Assembly: GCA_938085425.1 (NCBI GenBank) | Contig: CALKGQ010000014.1 | Span: 62,001 to 126,000 of the forward strand | From: an uncultured Flavobacteriales bacterium | GTDB lineage: Bacteria > Bacteroidota > Bacteroidia > Flavobacteriales_D > Sanyastnellaceae | DNA length: 64,000 nucleotides | Reading direction: 5' to 3' | Shown here: in pieces, positions 32,775-41,626 of the stretch | How positions within the stretch are numbered: the first letter of the stretch is position 1 | Layout: each line of letters starts with the position of its first letter | The notes under the pieces: model-generated | What the model saw: only the letters and a program-made list of their open reading frames with translations | Told to the model about the DNA's origin: nothing | The model's database searches: none | Position numbers and translations under genes: made by a program

Positions 32775-34019
32775 TCAGGCCCAGGAAGCGATTTCCTCGC
32801 TCTTGTATTCGCCTGCGAACAGCTTGTCCTTGACCTTCGTGAAGGTCTCAATGGTGTATTGGACGTCCTCCAGCGTGTGGATGGCCGTCGGGATCAAACG
32901 GAGCATGATGGTGTCTTTGGGCACCACGGGGTACACCACAATGGAGCAGAAGATTCCGTAGTTCTCGCGAAGGTCCAAAGTCAAATTGGTGGCCTCGCCC
33001 AAACCGCCGCTCAAAAACACAGGCGTGACGCATGAATTGGTGACCCCGAGGTCAAAACCTTCTGCGCGCAACCCCTCTTGCAATGCAGAGGCAATCTTCC
33101 ACAAGTTCTCCTTGTGCTCTGGCTGGCTTCGAAGCATCTCAAGACGCTTTCTCGCACCCACCACCAATGGCATGGGCAACGACTTGGCGAAGGTCTGAGA
33201 CCGCATGTTGTAGCGCAAGAACTCAATGACGTCTTCATCTCCGGCGACAAATGCACCAATGGTGGCCATCGCTTTTGCGAAGGTTCCGAAGTACACGTCG
33301 ATTTGGTCTTGACACCCTTGGGCATCTCCAGCACCACGTCCGTTTTCGCCTACCGTTCCAAAGCCATGGGCATCGTCGACGAACAATCGGAACCCGTAGT
33401 CTTCTTTGTACGCGCAAATTTCAGCAAGCTTCCCTTGGTCTCCAGCCATGCCAAACACGCCTTCTGTCACCACCAAGATGCCTCCGCCTGTTTGTTCGGT
33501 CAAAGCTTTGGCACGGTCGAGTTGCTTTACAAAGCTCTCCATGTCGTTGTGCTGGAAGACAAAACGTTTCCCTTGGTGCAAACGCACACCGTCGACCATG
33601 CAAGCATGGGATTCGCTGTCGTACACAATCACGTCGTGACGGGACACCAAAGCCTCGATCGCGGATTGACAGCCTTGGTACCCAAAGTTGAGCAGGAAGG
33701 CATCGTCCTTCTGCATGAAGTCCGCAAGCTCCTGCTCGAGCGCTTCATGCTGGGACGTTTGCCCAGACATCATGCGGGCCCCCATAGGGTAACCCATGCC
33801 CCACTCCGCAGCAGCATCCGCGTCCACCTTTCGGATTTCGGGATGGTTGGCCAGGCCGAGATAGTTGTTGATGCTCCAAACGAGCAGGTCCTTCCCGCGG
33901 AAGGTCATTCGGTTGCTGATTTCTCCTTCCAACTTGGGGAAGGTGAAGTAGCCATGGGTGTCGCGAGCATGTTGTCCCAATGGGCCGCGCTCCTGACGGA
34001 TTCGATCGAAAATGTCCAA
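32775..34019 (-). CDS. Alpha-oxoamine synthase (serine palmitoyltransferase-like)
   Basis: A 414-residue PLP enzyme of the alpha-oxoamine synthase family, which joins an amino acid and an acyl-CoA with loss of CO2. Seen: NNYLGLANHPE, GARMMSGQTSQHEALEQELA, the cofactor-binding DDAHGFGT, and the PLP lysine in GTFAKAMATIG (K249). Candidate activities are serine palmitoyltransferase (sphingolipids), cysteate acyltransferase (sulfonolipids), 2-amino-3-ketobutyrate ligase or KAPA synthase. The sequence type is the one often annotated as Spt or Kbl in Bacteroidota, so lipid synthesis is the preferred guess. The start is a TTG; a stop codon lies two codons upstream and the next ATG would remove about 37 conserved residues. 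Confidence 0.82.
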   Translation of the reverse strand: MDIFDRIRQERGPLGQHARDTHGYFTFPKLEGEISNRMTFRGKDLLVWSINNYLGLANHPEIRKVDADAAAEWGMGYPMGARMMSGQTSQHEALEQELADFMQKDDAFLLNFGYQGCQSAIEALVSRHDVIVYDSESHACMVDGVRLHQGKRFVFQHNDMESFVKQLDRAKALTEQTGGGILVVTEGVFGMAGDQGKLAEICAYKEDYGFRLFVDDAHGFGTVGENGRGAGDAQGCQDQIDVYFGTFAKAMATIGAFVAGDEDVIEFLRYNMRSQTFAKSLPMPLVVGARKRLEMLRSQPEHKENLWKIASALQEGLRAEGFDLGVTNSCVTPVFLSGGLGEATNLTLDLRENYGIFCSIVVYPVVPKDTIMLRLIPTAIHTLEDVQYTIETFTKVKDKLFAGEYKSEEIASWA

Positions 34020-34055
34020 AAATCAGTGTTTTAGAAGGTGCGAATGTACAAAGCC

Positions 34056-34063
34056 CAAACCTA
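34056..34063 (-). promoter_or_regulatory. Possible -7 box of alpha-oxoamine synthase gene
   Basis: TAGGTTTG, a perfect TAnnTTTG, 36 bases before the TTG start, giving a leader of about 33 bases. Confidence 0.45.
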
Positions 34064-34130
34064 CTCCCTGCACCCGAGGGCATGAGTGGCTTGTTCACAC
34101 AGTTTTCACCAATGCTCCGTGCATGCGTTG

Positions 34131-34138
34131 TACTTTCG
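34131..34138 (+). promoter_or_regulatory. bamD -7 box (TACTTTCG, 5 nt before ATG)
   Basis: TACTTTCG, 5 bases before the ATG at 34144. It favours this start over ATG codons further upstream in the same frame. Confidence 0.5.
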
Positions 34139-34143
34139 TCGCC

Positions 34144-34989
34144 ATGAGGAGAAACCCATTTGCCTCCATGCATGCCGCTGTCGTCCTCCTCTCCATTGGG
34201 GTGGGCCTCTCACAATGCTCCGAGTACAACAAAGTGCTCAAATCAGGCGACTTGCAGGAAAAACTTGATTTTGCCCAGGCCTCTTTGGATTCGGGGAATT
34301 GTTTCCGCGCATTGCCGTTGTACGACGAGTTGATGCAACTCTCCCGCGGCACAGAACGCGCACCAGACATTCATTGGAACCGTGCTTTGACCCACGACTG
34401 CGTGAATGACTTCTACTTGAGCAAGTACTACTTCCAAACTTTCGCCAAGACCTACCCCAACGATGCCCGCGTTGAAGCTGCTTTGTTCAGGGCGGCCCTG
34501 TGCTCTTTTTATTTGTCGCCACCGGCTTCTTTGGACCAAACCGACACCCGCACCGCCATCGATGAGTTGCAACTTTTCATGGACCGCTACCCCAGCAGCA
34601 GCCTCCGTGACAGCAGCCAAACCATGGTGGATGGCCTTCGCAACAAGTTGGAGATCAAGGCCTTCGAGAATGCCAAAATCTACCATACCACAGGGAATTA
34701 CAAGAGTGCCACCATCGCCATGGAGAATGCCATGACGGACTTTCCCGGCTCGCCTTACCAAGAGACACTTCAGTTTTTGATCATCGACAGCCACTTCCAA
34801 TATGCCAAACTCAGCACGGCAAGAAGGAAACTGGAGCGCTACAACGATGCTATTCAAGCTTTTCATACCTTTGCCTCCCGTTTTCCAGAGAGCACGTACC
34901 TGCCGGAAGCCCAAGGTCTTTTTGACCAAAGTGTAAAAGCAGTGACTGACCTCAACCTCGAAGACAACAATTCATCCGCAAACCGCTGA
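34144..34989 (+). CDS. bamD: Outer membrane assembly lipoprotein BamD
   Basis: A 281-residue lipoprotein of the Bam complex, which folds barrel proteins into the outer membrane. The signal peptide ends in a lipobox (LSQC, C25). The mature part is TPR-like and follows the BamD/YfiO pattern: EYNKVLKSGDLQEKLDFA, YFQTFAKTYPNDARVEAALFRAA, ELQLFMDRYPSSSLRDSSQ and AIQAFHTFASRFPESTYLPEA. The ATG at 34144 is chosen since it follows the promoter box by 5 bases and gives a proper lipoprotein signal. The genes rpoZ and coaBC follow after 3 and 13 bases, so one operon is likely. Confidence 0.88.
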   Translation: MRRNPFASMHAAVVLLSIGVGLSQCSEYNKVLKSGDLQEKLDFAQASLDSGNCFRALPLYDELMQLSRGTERAPDIHWNRALTHDCVNDFYLSKYYFQTFAKTYPNDARVEAALFRAALCSFYLSPPASLDQTDTRTAIDELQLFMDRYPSSSLRDSSQTMVDGLRNKLEIKAFENAKIYHTTGNYKSATIAMENAMTDFPGSPYQETLQFLIIDSHFQYAKLSTARRKLERYNDAIQAFHTFASRFPESTYLPEAQGLFDQSVKAVTDLNLEDNNSSANR

Positions 34990-34992
34990 AGC

Positions 34993-35349
34993 ATGAGCAC
35001 CAATTTCAAGAGCATCAAAGCCGAGCGCACGACCGAGACGCGCGACATCCATCACCTGGAGACGCACGGCACGGGCAACATTTTTGAAACCATTGTCGCC
35101 TTGTCCAAGCGCAGCAATCAGGTGGCCTTGAGCATGAAGAAGGAATTGGCTGACAAGCTGGAGGAATTTGTGATCCCCACCGATTCGCTCGAAGAGGTTT
35201 TTGAAAACCGCGAGCAAATCGAGATTTCCAAGTTTTACGAGCGTCTTCCCAAGCCTCACAGCATCGCCATCAAGGAGCTCCAAGACGAGACCTTGCACAT
35301 CGCCCCAGATCTTGGGGATGAGGATCCTGAGGCAGGGCTAGACGCCTGA
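34993..35349 (+). CDS. rpoZ: RNA polymerase omega subunit, Bacteroidota type
   Basis: A 118-residue protein of the Bacteroidota RpoZ-like family. It has the diagnostic GNIFETIVALSKRSNQV stretch (the omega-fold part, about 28-44), the DSLEEVFENREQIEISKFYERLPKP stretch just after the middle (63-87), and an acidic tail longer than in some relatives. Omega helps assemble the beta-prime subunit. The position between bamD and coaBC is commonly conserved in this phylum, which supports the call. Confidence 0.88.
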   Translation: MSTNFKSIKAERTTETRDIHHLETHGTGNIFETIVALSKRSNQVALSMKKELADKLEEFVIPTDSLEEVFENREQIEISKFYERLPKPHSIAIKELQDETLHIAPDLGDEDPEAGLDA

Positions 35350-35362
35350 TCCCATTCTGGCC

Positions 35363-36598
35363 ATGCCATTGGCCTCTCCTTCTCCGACAGGTCCTTTGAC
35401 AGGACGACGAATTGTGCTCGGTTTGACGGGCAGCATTGCCGCGTACAAGAGTGCCACCTTGGCCCGTGAACTGCAACGTCGCGGGGCAGAAATTCGGGTG
35501 GTCATGACCAAGGGCGCCACAGAGTTCATCACCCCGCTGACCATGGCGACCCTCGTGGACCGTCCGGTCCATTCAGACTTCACAGAAGATGAGGATGCCG
35601 GCACTTGGACCAACCATGTGGAACTTGGGCTTTGGGGAGACTTGATCCTGGTGGCCCCTGCCACGGCCAACACCTTGGCAGCCATGGTGCACGGCCAATG
35701 CGACAACCTTTTGCAAGCCGTGCTTCTGAGTGCCCGCTGCCCCGTATCTGTCGCTCCTGCCATGGACTTGGACATGTACCAACATGCTTCCACACAATCC
35801 AATCTCAACGTCTTGATGCAGCGAGGCGTCGACGTCATCGACCCCGGCACAGGGGCTTTGGCCAGCGGGCTTGTTGGCAAAGGTCGCATGGCAGAACCTG
35901 AAGACATTGCCCAGCACCTCGAACAATGGTTCCAGAGGGAACTTCCACTTGCAGGCAAACGTGTGTTGATCACCGCAGGGCCAACACATGAACCATTGGA
36001 TGCCGTGCGCTTCCTCGGCAACCGAAGCAGCGGAAAAATGGGGTTTGCCCTCGCCAAGTCTTTTGCCGACCAGGGTGCAGTGGTGACCCTTGTGGCTGGC
36101 CCAGTGGCCTTGCCAACTCCCCATCGAGTCCACGAAAGGATCGACGTACAGACCGCAAGAGAAATGAACGACGCGGTCATGTCGCATTGGCCCCACGTGG
36201 ACATTGGTGTGGCCTGCGCCGCCGTGGCCGACTTCCGACCTGAAACCACGTCCACAGCCAAATGGCACAGAGGTGATGTGCCAAACGCCATTGAACTGAC
36301 AGAGAACCCCGACATTCTCAAGGCGATGGGATCGTCCAAATCAACGCATCAATTTTTGGTGGGGTTTGCCCTCGAGACGGACGACGGACTTGAAAGCGCC
36401 CGCGGCAAACTCAAGCGCAAGAACCTCGACGCCATTGTGCTGAACACCCTTCAGGATGAAGGTGCAGGTTTTGCTGTGGACACGAACAAGGTGACGGTGC
36501 TTTCACGGGATGAGAAAAGTGTTAGTTTTGAGTTGAAATCCAAAGACGAAATCGCGAAGGACCTCGTTGAGCTTTGGAGGACAACCATGACGACATGA
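35363..36598 (+). CDS. coaBC: Phosphopantothenoylcysteine decarboxylase / phosphopantothenate-cysteine ligase
   Basis: A 411-residue bifunctional enzyme of coenzyme A synthesis. The N-terminal CoaC flavoprotein domain has LGLTGSIAAYKS, APATANTLAAMVHGQCDNLL and PAMDLDMYQH (an Asp replaces the Asn of the enterobacterial PAMN motif, as is usual in Bacteroidota). The CoaB domain has LITAGPTHEPLDAVRFLGNRSSGKMG (roughly 195-220), VACAAVADFRP, and the nucleotide-binding end with VLNTLQDEGAGFAVDTNKVT. The DUF4835 gene overlaps its stop by ATGA. Confidence 0.94.
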   Translation: MPLASPSPTGPLTGRRIVLGLTGSIAAYKSATLARELQRRGAEIRVVMTKGATEFITPLTMATLVDRPVHSDFTEDEDAGTWTNHVELGLWGDLILVAPATANTLAAMVHGQCDNLLQAVLLSARCPVSVAPAMDLDMYQHASTQSNLNVLMQRGVDVIDPGTGALASGLVGKGRMAEPEDIAQHLEQWFQRELPLAGKRVLITAGPTHEPLDAVRFLGNRSSGKMGFALAKSFADQGAVVTLVAGPVALPTPHRVHERIDVQTAREMNDAVMSHWPHVDIGVACAAVADFRPETTSTAKWHRGDVPNAIELTENPDILKAMGSSKSTHQFLVGFALETDDGLESARGKLKRKNLDAIVLNTLQDEGAGFAVDTNKVTVLSRDEKSVSFELKSKDEIAKDLVELWRTTMTT

Positions 36599-37545
36599 CA
36601 AAGCCCCTTTCCAGCCCCTTCTTCAACCTTGCCACTTTTCGTGGATGGCCTCTTCGAATCGCATTGGTCGCGTTCATTTTTGGCGGATGGACGATGCCCT
36701 CTCTTGGCCAAGAATTGAATTGCACGGTCACAGTCATTGCGCCGCAAATCAGCAACGTCGACGTGTCCAGGTTCGATGCTTTGGAAGATGGCATCCGGGA
36801 ATTCATGAACGGGCGCCGTTGGACCCAAGACAACTTTGATTTTGAGGAGCGCATCGAATGCACCCTTCAGCTCACTGTCAGTGAAGCCATTGGTTCGACA
36901 GTGTTCAAGGGCAGCATGCAGGTGCAGAGCAGCAGACCCGTGTTCAACTCCGATTACAACACCGCTGTCCTGTTGGTGAACGATGGTGAAGTCCAGTTTG
37001 AATGGCTGGACAACAGCAACATCCTTTTCAACCCGGGACAACATCGCGACAACCTCTCCTCCCTACTGGCCTACTATGCTTACATGATTTTGGGCATGGA
37101 CTACGACACCTTCTCCATGGAGGGAGGCACCCCTCATTTCCTCCAAGCCCAAACCATCGTGGCGAACGCTCAAAATGCCGGTGAGCGCGGCTGGAAGGCT
37201 TCCCAAAGCAAACAGAACAGGTTTTGGTTGGTGGAAAACCACCTCAGCCAAACGTTCCGCCCCGTGCGCAACTGCCTGTACAATTACCACCGCAAGGGAT
37301 TGGACGTGTTGTACACCGATGCGGAAGGCGCGCGCTTGACCATGGCTGAAGCATTGATCGACATGCGGTCCACGAACCGCATTCGCCCTGGCTCGTACAA
37401 CATCCAAGTCTTCTTTTTGGCCAAAGGCGATGAGATCATCAACGTTTTTGGCCCCGCCCCAGAGGTGGAACGCGGGAGACTGTTGCCGATTTTGAAGCAA
37501 CTCGACCCAGGAAACATCCAGTCCTACGACGAGCGTTTGGGCTGA
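36595..37545 (+). CDS. DUF4835 family protein (PorD-type)
   Basis: A 316-residue exported protein with a signal peptide (a hydrophobic stretch ending MPSLGQ, about residues 20-40) and the DUF4835 pattern: ELNCTVTVIAPQISNVDVSRF, RWTQDNFDFEERIECTLQLTV, SSRPVFNSDYNTAVLL and NLSSLLAYYAYMILGMDYDTFS. In Bacteroidota this gene usually sits between coaBC and recN, as here. From memory, databases name the family PorD and link it to the type IX secretion system; its molecular role is not established. ATGA overlap with coaBC and TGATG-type junction with recN point to one transcript. Confidence 0.85.
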   Translation: MTKPLSSPFFNLATFRGWPLRIALVAFIFGGWTMPSLGQELNCTVTVIAPQISNVDVSRFDALEDGIREFMNGRRWTQDNFDFEERIECTLQLTVSEAIGSTVFKGSMQVQSSRPVFNSDYNTAVLLVNDGEVQFEWLDNSNILFNPGQHRDNLSSLLAYYAYMILGMDYDTFSMEGGTPHFLQAQTIVANAQNAGERGWKASQSKQNRFWLVENHLSQTFRPVRNCLYNYHRKGLDVLYTDAEGARLTMAEALIDMRSTNRIRPGSYNIQVFFLAKGDEIINVFGPAPEVERGRLLPILKQLDPGNIQSYDERLG

Positions 37546-39203
37546 TGCTGCGGCGAATCCACATCCACAACCACGCCCTCATCCACGAGGTGGAACTTGA
37601 TCTTGAAGAAGGGTTTCACGTCTTCACAGGTGAGACAGGCTCGGGCAAGAGCATCCTCCTTGGTGCCGTGGGCCTGCTGCTCGGACAGCGGGCCGACACC
37701 GCAGGCATTGGGTTGCATGGAGACAGGGCGGTGGTGGAAGGCCATTTCTCCGCTCCATCACTCGACCCTTGGCTTTTGGGACAGGACTTGCCCTCTGCCC
37801 CTTCCCTGCACGTGCGACGCGAAGTGCTCAGAAATGGGCGGTCCCGGGTGTTCATCAATGACGCCCAAGCCACGGTCGGTCAATTGCGGGAGCTTGGGGC
37901 ACAGCTCGTGGACATCCATCGACAAGACGATGCCGGCATCGCTTTGGAACGCACCTCGCTTTGCGAACTTCTGGATGCCGTTGGCCAACACAGTGGGCTT
38001 TCAGAGGGCTACGCAAAAGCCTACATCAGTTGGACCAAGGCCAAGTCAGCATGGCAAAAGCTGAGGGACATCCAAAACGCACCTCAAGGAGATCGCGGTT
38101 ATCTGCAGCATCAAATTCGAGAGCTGCAAGCCTTGTCGCTCCAAGATTTGGACTGGCCAGCACTTGAGGCTGAGTTGAAATCCTTGACCCATGCGGCGGA
38201 CTTGACGGAAGGATTGGACAACGTGCATCAAAACCTCGATGGTGCAGGGCAAACTGCCCTTGAACAAGTCGAGCAAGCCCTTCGCAGTCTGCGAAAGTTG
38301 GCGGGCGTGGATCGGGATGTCGACACCCTTAGCGAACGTTTGGACAGCATGCGCATCGAACTGCGAGATCTCGCAGAAACTGCACAAGACTTGTCCGCAT
38401 CCAAAATGCCTGACCCTTCGCGGTTGCAGGCCTTGGCATCAAGGCATGACCTCCTGCTAAGGGCAGTCAAGAAGCACAACGTGGAAGGCCCAGAGCGTCT
38501 GTCCAGGCTTCTCGCCGATTTGCAACAAAAAGCACAGGACTTGGCAGGGCTTGAGGAGGCACTTGCCGCTGCCCAACAAAGCCTTGAACAATCGCACCAA
38601 GTCATGATGGAACGGGGATTGGCCCTGCGTGAGGCAAGAATCTTGGCGGCCGACCAGGTGACCCAAAGCGTGGTTCCTCTGCTCAGCGACTTGAAAATGC
38701 CGCATGCCCAAATGAGTTGGGACCTCGAAGACACACCTCCCGATCTTTTGGGGGTGGACACCCCATGGGTGCTCTTCTCCTCCAACCCAGGATCCTCGAT
38801 GCAGCCACTCAACAAGGTGGCCAGTGGTGGCGAACGCGCACGTTTTTTGCTCGCCTTGAAGTCCGTGCTGGCGCACATTCACTCCACGCCCGTGGTTGTG
38901 CTCGATGAGATTGATACTGGCGTCAGTGGCGAAGTCGCTTCGTTCATGGGCTCCGCCATGAAGAACATCGCGAGCGCATCTCACACAAGACAGGTCCTGT
39001 CCGTGACCCACCTGCCTCAGGTGGCCGCCCAAGCGGACGTCCACTGGGAAGTTCAAAAGATCACTGACGGGGCAACAACGGAGGTTCAGGTGCACCGCTT
39101 GGCACAAGAAGGACGCGTTCGCGCCATTGCCACCATGCTCAGTGCATCGAGTGTCACCAAGGAAGCCATGGGCCAAGCGACCCAGCTGCTCGACAACGCC
39201 TAA
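37545..39203 (+). CDS. recN: DNA repair protein RecN
   Basis: A 552-residue SMC-like ATPase of double-strand break repair. The N-terminal half has LRRIHIHNHALIHEVELDLEEGFHVFTG and Walker A GETGSGKS (about 27-34). Long coiled-coil stretches fill the middle (about 150-360). The C-terminal half has the signature VASGGERARFLLALK, Walker B VVVLDEIDTGVSG and the SVTHLPQVAA motif. Length and order match RecN. The ATG shares one base with the previous stop. It ends 6 bases before the end of the convergent TonB-dependent receptor gene; no terminator was seen between them. Confidence 0.94.
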   Translation: MLRRIHIHNHALIHEVELDLEEGFHVFTGETGSGKSILLGAVGLLLGQRADTAGIGLHGDRAVVEGHFSAPSLDPWLLGQDLPSAPSLHVRREVLRNGRSRVFINDAQATVGQLRELGAQLVDIHRQDDAGIALERTSLCELLDAVGQHSGLSEGYAKAYISWTKAKSAWQKLRDIQNAPQGDRGYLQHQIRELQALSLQDLDWPALEAELKSLTHAADLTEGLDNVHQNLDGAGQTALEQVEQALRSLRKLAGVDRDVDTLSERLDSMRIELRDLAETAQDLSASKMPDPSRLQALASRHDLLLRAVKKHNVEGPERLSRLLADLQQKAQDLAGLEEALAAAQQSLEQSHQVMMERGLALREARILAADQVTQSVVPLLSDLKMPHAQMSWDLEDTPPDLLGVDTPWVLFSSNPGSSMQPLNKVASGGERARFLLALKSVLAHIHSTPVVVLDEIDTGVSGEVASFMGSAMKNIASASHTRQVLSVTHLPQVAAQADVHWEVQKITDGATTEVQVHRLAQEGRVRAIATMLSASSVTKEAMGQATQLLDNA

Positions 39204-39209
39204 AGGGCC

Positions 39210-41582
39210 TTAGAAAGACCAATCCAGGCCCAGAGAAGGCAGGAATGGAAGTTGGTTTTTGCGCTGTCCAGTGACCCTGTTGATGTAGAACACATTCTCC
39301 CGGCTGTAGGCATTGGTCACCCCAACGGACATCTCCACTTCTCCCCCCGCCACATCCTTCCAAATGCGCTTGACATTCAAGTCGAGGCGATGGTAAGCAG
39401 GCAGCCGTCCTTCGTTCAGCCCCGCCAAATAGATGCTGACTGACTCAGGGTTGGTGGACAGGTAATCCCCATCGATGCCCCCTCCAGTGGTGGGTGCTTG
39501 GTAATAGCCTTGGCTCTGGGTGAAGGGAAGGCCAGAGCCCAAATTCCATCTTGCCGACAGCATCCATTCCCCATTGTTGAATCCTTGGCTGGCGACCAGG
39601 TTGACATTGTGGCGGCGGTCGAAAACCGGATCGTACCAGCGCAGCCCATCCCAACGGTCGACATTGCCAAGGCCGTAGACAAACCAGAGGTACGTCTCCC
39701 TTTCTTCGTACTTGACCACCACATCTGCCCCAAAGGCACGCCCGGTCTCCACCAGAAAGTCCTTCTTGAAGGCATCTGGCTCGTTGACATAGGTAATGTT
39801 GTCAGGGAACAACTTGTTTCTGTTGAAATTGCTCAGTTGCGTGAAGTGCTTGATGTAGCCTTCAGCATTGACATTGAGGCGCTCCGTCAAATCGAATTCA
39901 AAGCCGGCCACAAGGTGGTTGGCGGTTTGAAGGCTGTGCACCACTTCCCTTTGCTCTCCATTGGGCAATTGGAGGTCATCTTGAAGGTTTTGGGGGCCTG
40001 CCAAGAAGCCATAGAACAAATTGACAATGTCCCTGTCTGAATTCGCCGAAATGACATTCTGGGAATACATCCCTGCCGCTGCCTTGAGCCGAAGCCGCTC
40101 AGAGGCCTTGAACTTCATGCCAATCCTTGGCTCGGGACGCATTTTGGCCAACGAACTGTAGTACTGCATCCGCAAGCTCGGCTGCAAGATCCATTGCCCC
40201 CTTGTCAAAGTGTAGTCCAGATAGCCGCCCAACTCAGTGTTGTTCTCTTGTTGGTCCACTGACACATCCAAAGAGTTGAAGGTCTGGAAGTCCGTACGCA
40301 GGCCCACCACCTCCAAACCATACTCCACATTGTCCTCTCCGAGGACGTATTTGAAATCCAGTCCAAAATTGAAGCCCTGCACGTCGCTGAAGCGCGGTTG
40401 GGAACCTTCCTCGTCAAAATTGATGCGGTAATTGCTGACGGCAAAGTGTCCATTGAGAAGCGTGGAGCTGCCTGGCGGCACCACCGTGAAGGTGCCCCCA
40501 CCTCCGACATTCCGCCATCCATAGTTGGCAAAAGCCACCCCGGTGCTGTCGTCCAACACGCTGGCGTTGTCGTTGAAGTTGAATCCAAAAAGACTCAGCT
40601 TGGACCCGTCACCACCGCCAAACGTCAATTTGCCGTAGGCATCGGTGAACCCAAACGGCAAACGGCCATCGTCGATGTATGGGTAAAAAAGCTGAGAGCT
40701 CTGCTCGAGGTAGCTGTGCTTGACGCTCAAGAGATAACTGATCCCGCCAGAGCGGTCCTTGGTCATTGGGCGCAGCGGACCGTGGACCAACAGCTTCGCG
40801 CCAAAGGGACTGGCACCCACTTTCCCTTCTGTCTTGCGCATGTTCCCATCGCGCGTCCGAATGTCCATGACAGAACTGATTCGGCCTCCGTATTTGGCAG
40901 AGAATGCGCCTGTGTAGACATCCGCATTCGCCAGGGCGTCGGAATCAAAGACGCTGAACAAGCCAATGCTGTGGAAGGCGTTGTAAATGAGCATTCCGTC
41001 CAGAAGCACTTTGTTCTGGATGGGGGAACCTCCTCGGATGTACAACTGACCACCTTGGTCTCCTGTAGAAACAAACCCTGGCAACACCTGCAGGGCCTGG
41101 ACCAAATCAGGCGCGCCTCCAAAACTCGGGATGCGCTTGATGTCTGCGGGACGAATGGTCTCCACGGACGTTCGGACCTGGGTGGTTTGCTCCTCTCTGT
41201 CGGAAGACACCTCGGCACTCCCCAAGGTCACCACCTTCGGAGTCAATAGCACATTGACGCTGACCACCTTGCCATTCTTGATGGTGACAGGCGCCCTGTG
41301 GTCGTCGTACTCCAAGCTGGTGACCACAAGGGTATATTGTCCCGCAGGAACCCGACTCAACGTGTAGTACCCGTCCAAATCACTGCTGACCCCATAGGTC
41401 GTCCCTTCCAAGGTCACCGATGCAAACATGACGGCCTCTCCTGAGTCTTCCGACTTCAAAAACCCCTTCACCGTGCCTTGCGACCACAACATGGGGGTGG
41501 CCATCAGCATCCACGCCAACCAAAAAGATCGAACCGTCCTCAAGCCAAAAAGGGACGCCAAGGGAGAAGAAATTTCTTGCAT
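39210..41582 (-). CDS. TonB-dependent outer membrane receptor
   Basis: A 790-residue receptor. A signal-anchor stretch (about 15-35) is followed by a carboxypeptidase-regulatory-like domain (TVKGFLKSEDSGEAVMFASV to LLTP, about 38-112), a plug domain (RPADIKRIPSFGGAPDLVQALQVLPG, IRGGSPIQNKVLLDGM, about 145-255) and a 22-strand barrel that ends in an aromatic residue (LGLDWSF). This layout is typical of Bacteroidota receptors for siderophores, vitamins or small peptides. No SusD-like partner gene is adjacent, which argues against a glycan utilisation locus. A TATTTTTG box lies 10 bases before the ATG. The substrate cannot be assigned. Confidence 0.9.
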   Translation of the reverse strand: MQEISSPLASLFGLRTVRSFWLAWMLMATPMLWSQGTVKGFLKSEDSGEAVMFASVTLEGTTYGVSSDLDGYYTLSRVPAGQYTLVVTSLEYDDHRAPVTIKNGKVVSVNVLLTPKVVTLGSAEVSSDREEQTTQVRTSVETIRPADIKRIPSFGGAPDLVQALQVLPGFVSTGDQGGQLYIRGGSPIQNKVLLDGMLIYNAFHSIGLFSVFDSDALANADVYTGAFSAKYGGRISSVMDIRTRDGNMRKTEGKVGASPFGAKLLVHGPLRPMTKDRSGGISYLLSVKHSYLEQSSQLFYPYIDDGRLPFGFTDAYGKLTFGGGDGSKLSLFGFNFNDNASVLDDSTGVAFANYGWRNVGGGGTFTVVPPGSSTLLNGHFAVSNYRINFDEEGSQPRFSDVQGFNFGLDFKYVLGEDNVEYGLEVVGLRTDFQTFNSLDVSVDQQENNTELGGYLDYTLTRGQWILQPSLRMQYYSSLAKMRPEPRIGMKFKASERLRLKAAAGMYSQNVISANSDRDIVNLFYGFLAGPQNLQDDLQLPNGEQREVVHSLQTANHLVAGFEFDLTERLNVNAEGYIKHFTQLSNFNRNKLFPDNITYVNEPDAFKKDFLVETGRAFGADVVVKYEERETYLWFVYGLGNVDRWDGLRWYDPVFDRRHNVNLVASQGFNNGEWMLSARWNLGSGLPFTQSQGYYQAPTTGGGIDGDYLSTNPESVSIYLAGLNEGRLPAYHRLDLNVKRIWKDVAGGEVEMSVGVTNAYSRENVFYINRVTGQRKNQLPFLPSLGLDWSF

Positions 41583-41592
41583 AAGTAGAGGT

Positions 41593-41600
41593 CAAAAATA
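41593..41600 (-). promoter_or_regulatory. TonB-dependent receptor -7 box (TATTTTTG)
   Basis: A perfect TAnnTTTG on the minus strand, 10 bases before the ATG, implying a leader of about 6-7 bases. Confidence 0.5.
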
Positions 41601-41626
41601 GCACATGAAAGACGGCTCGGCGCATA

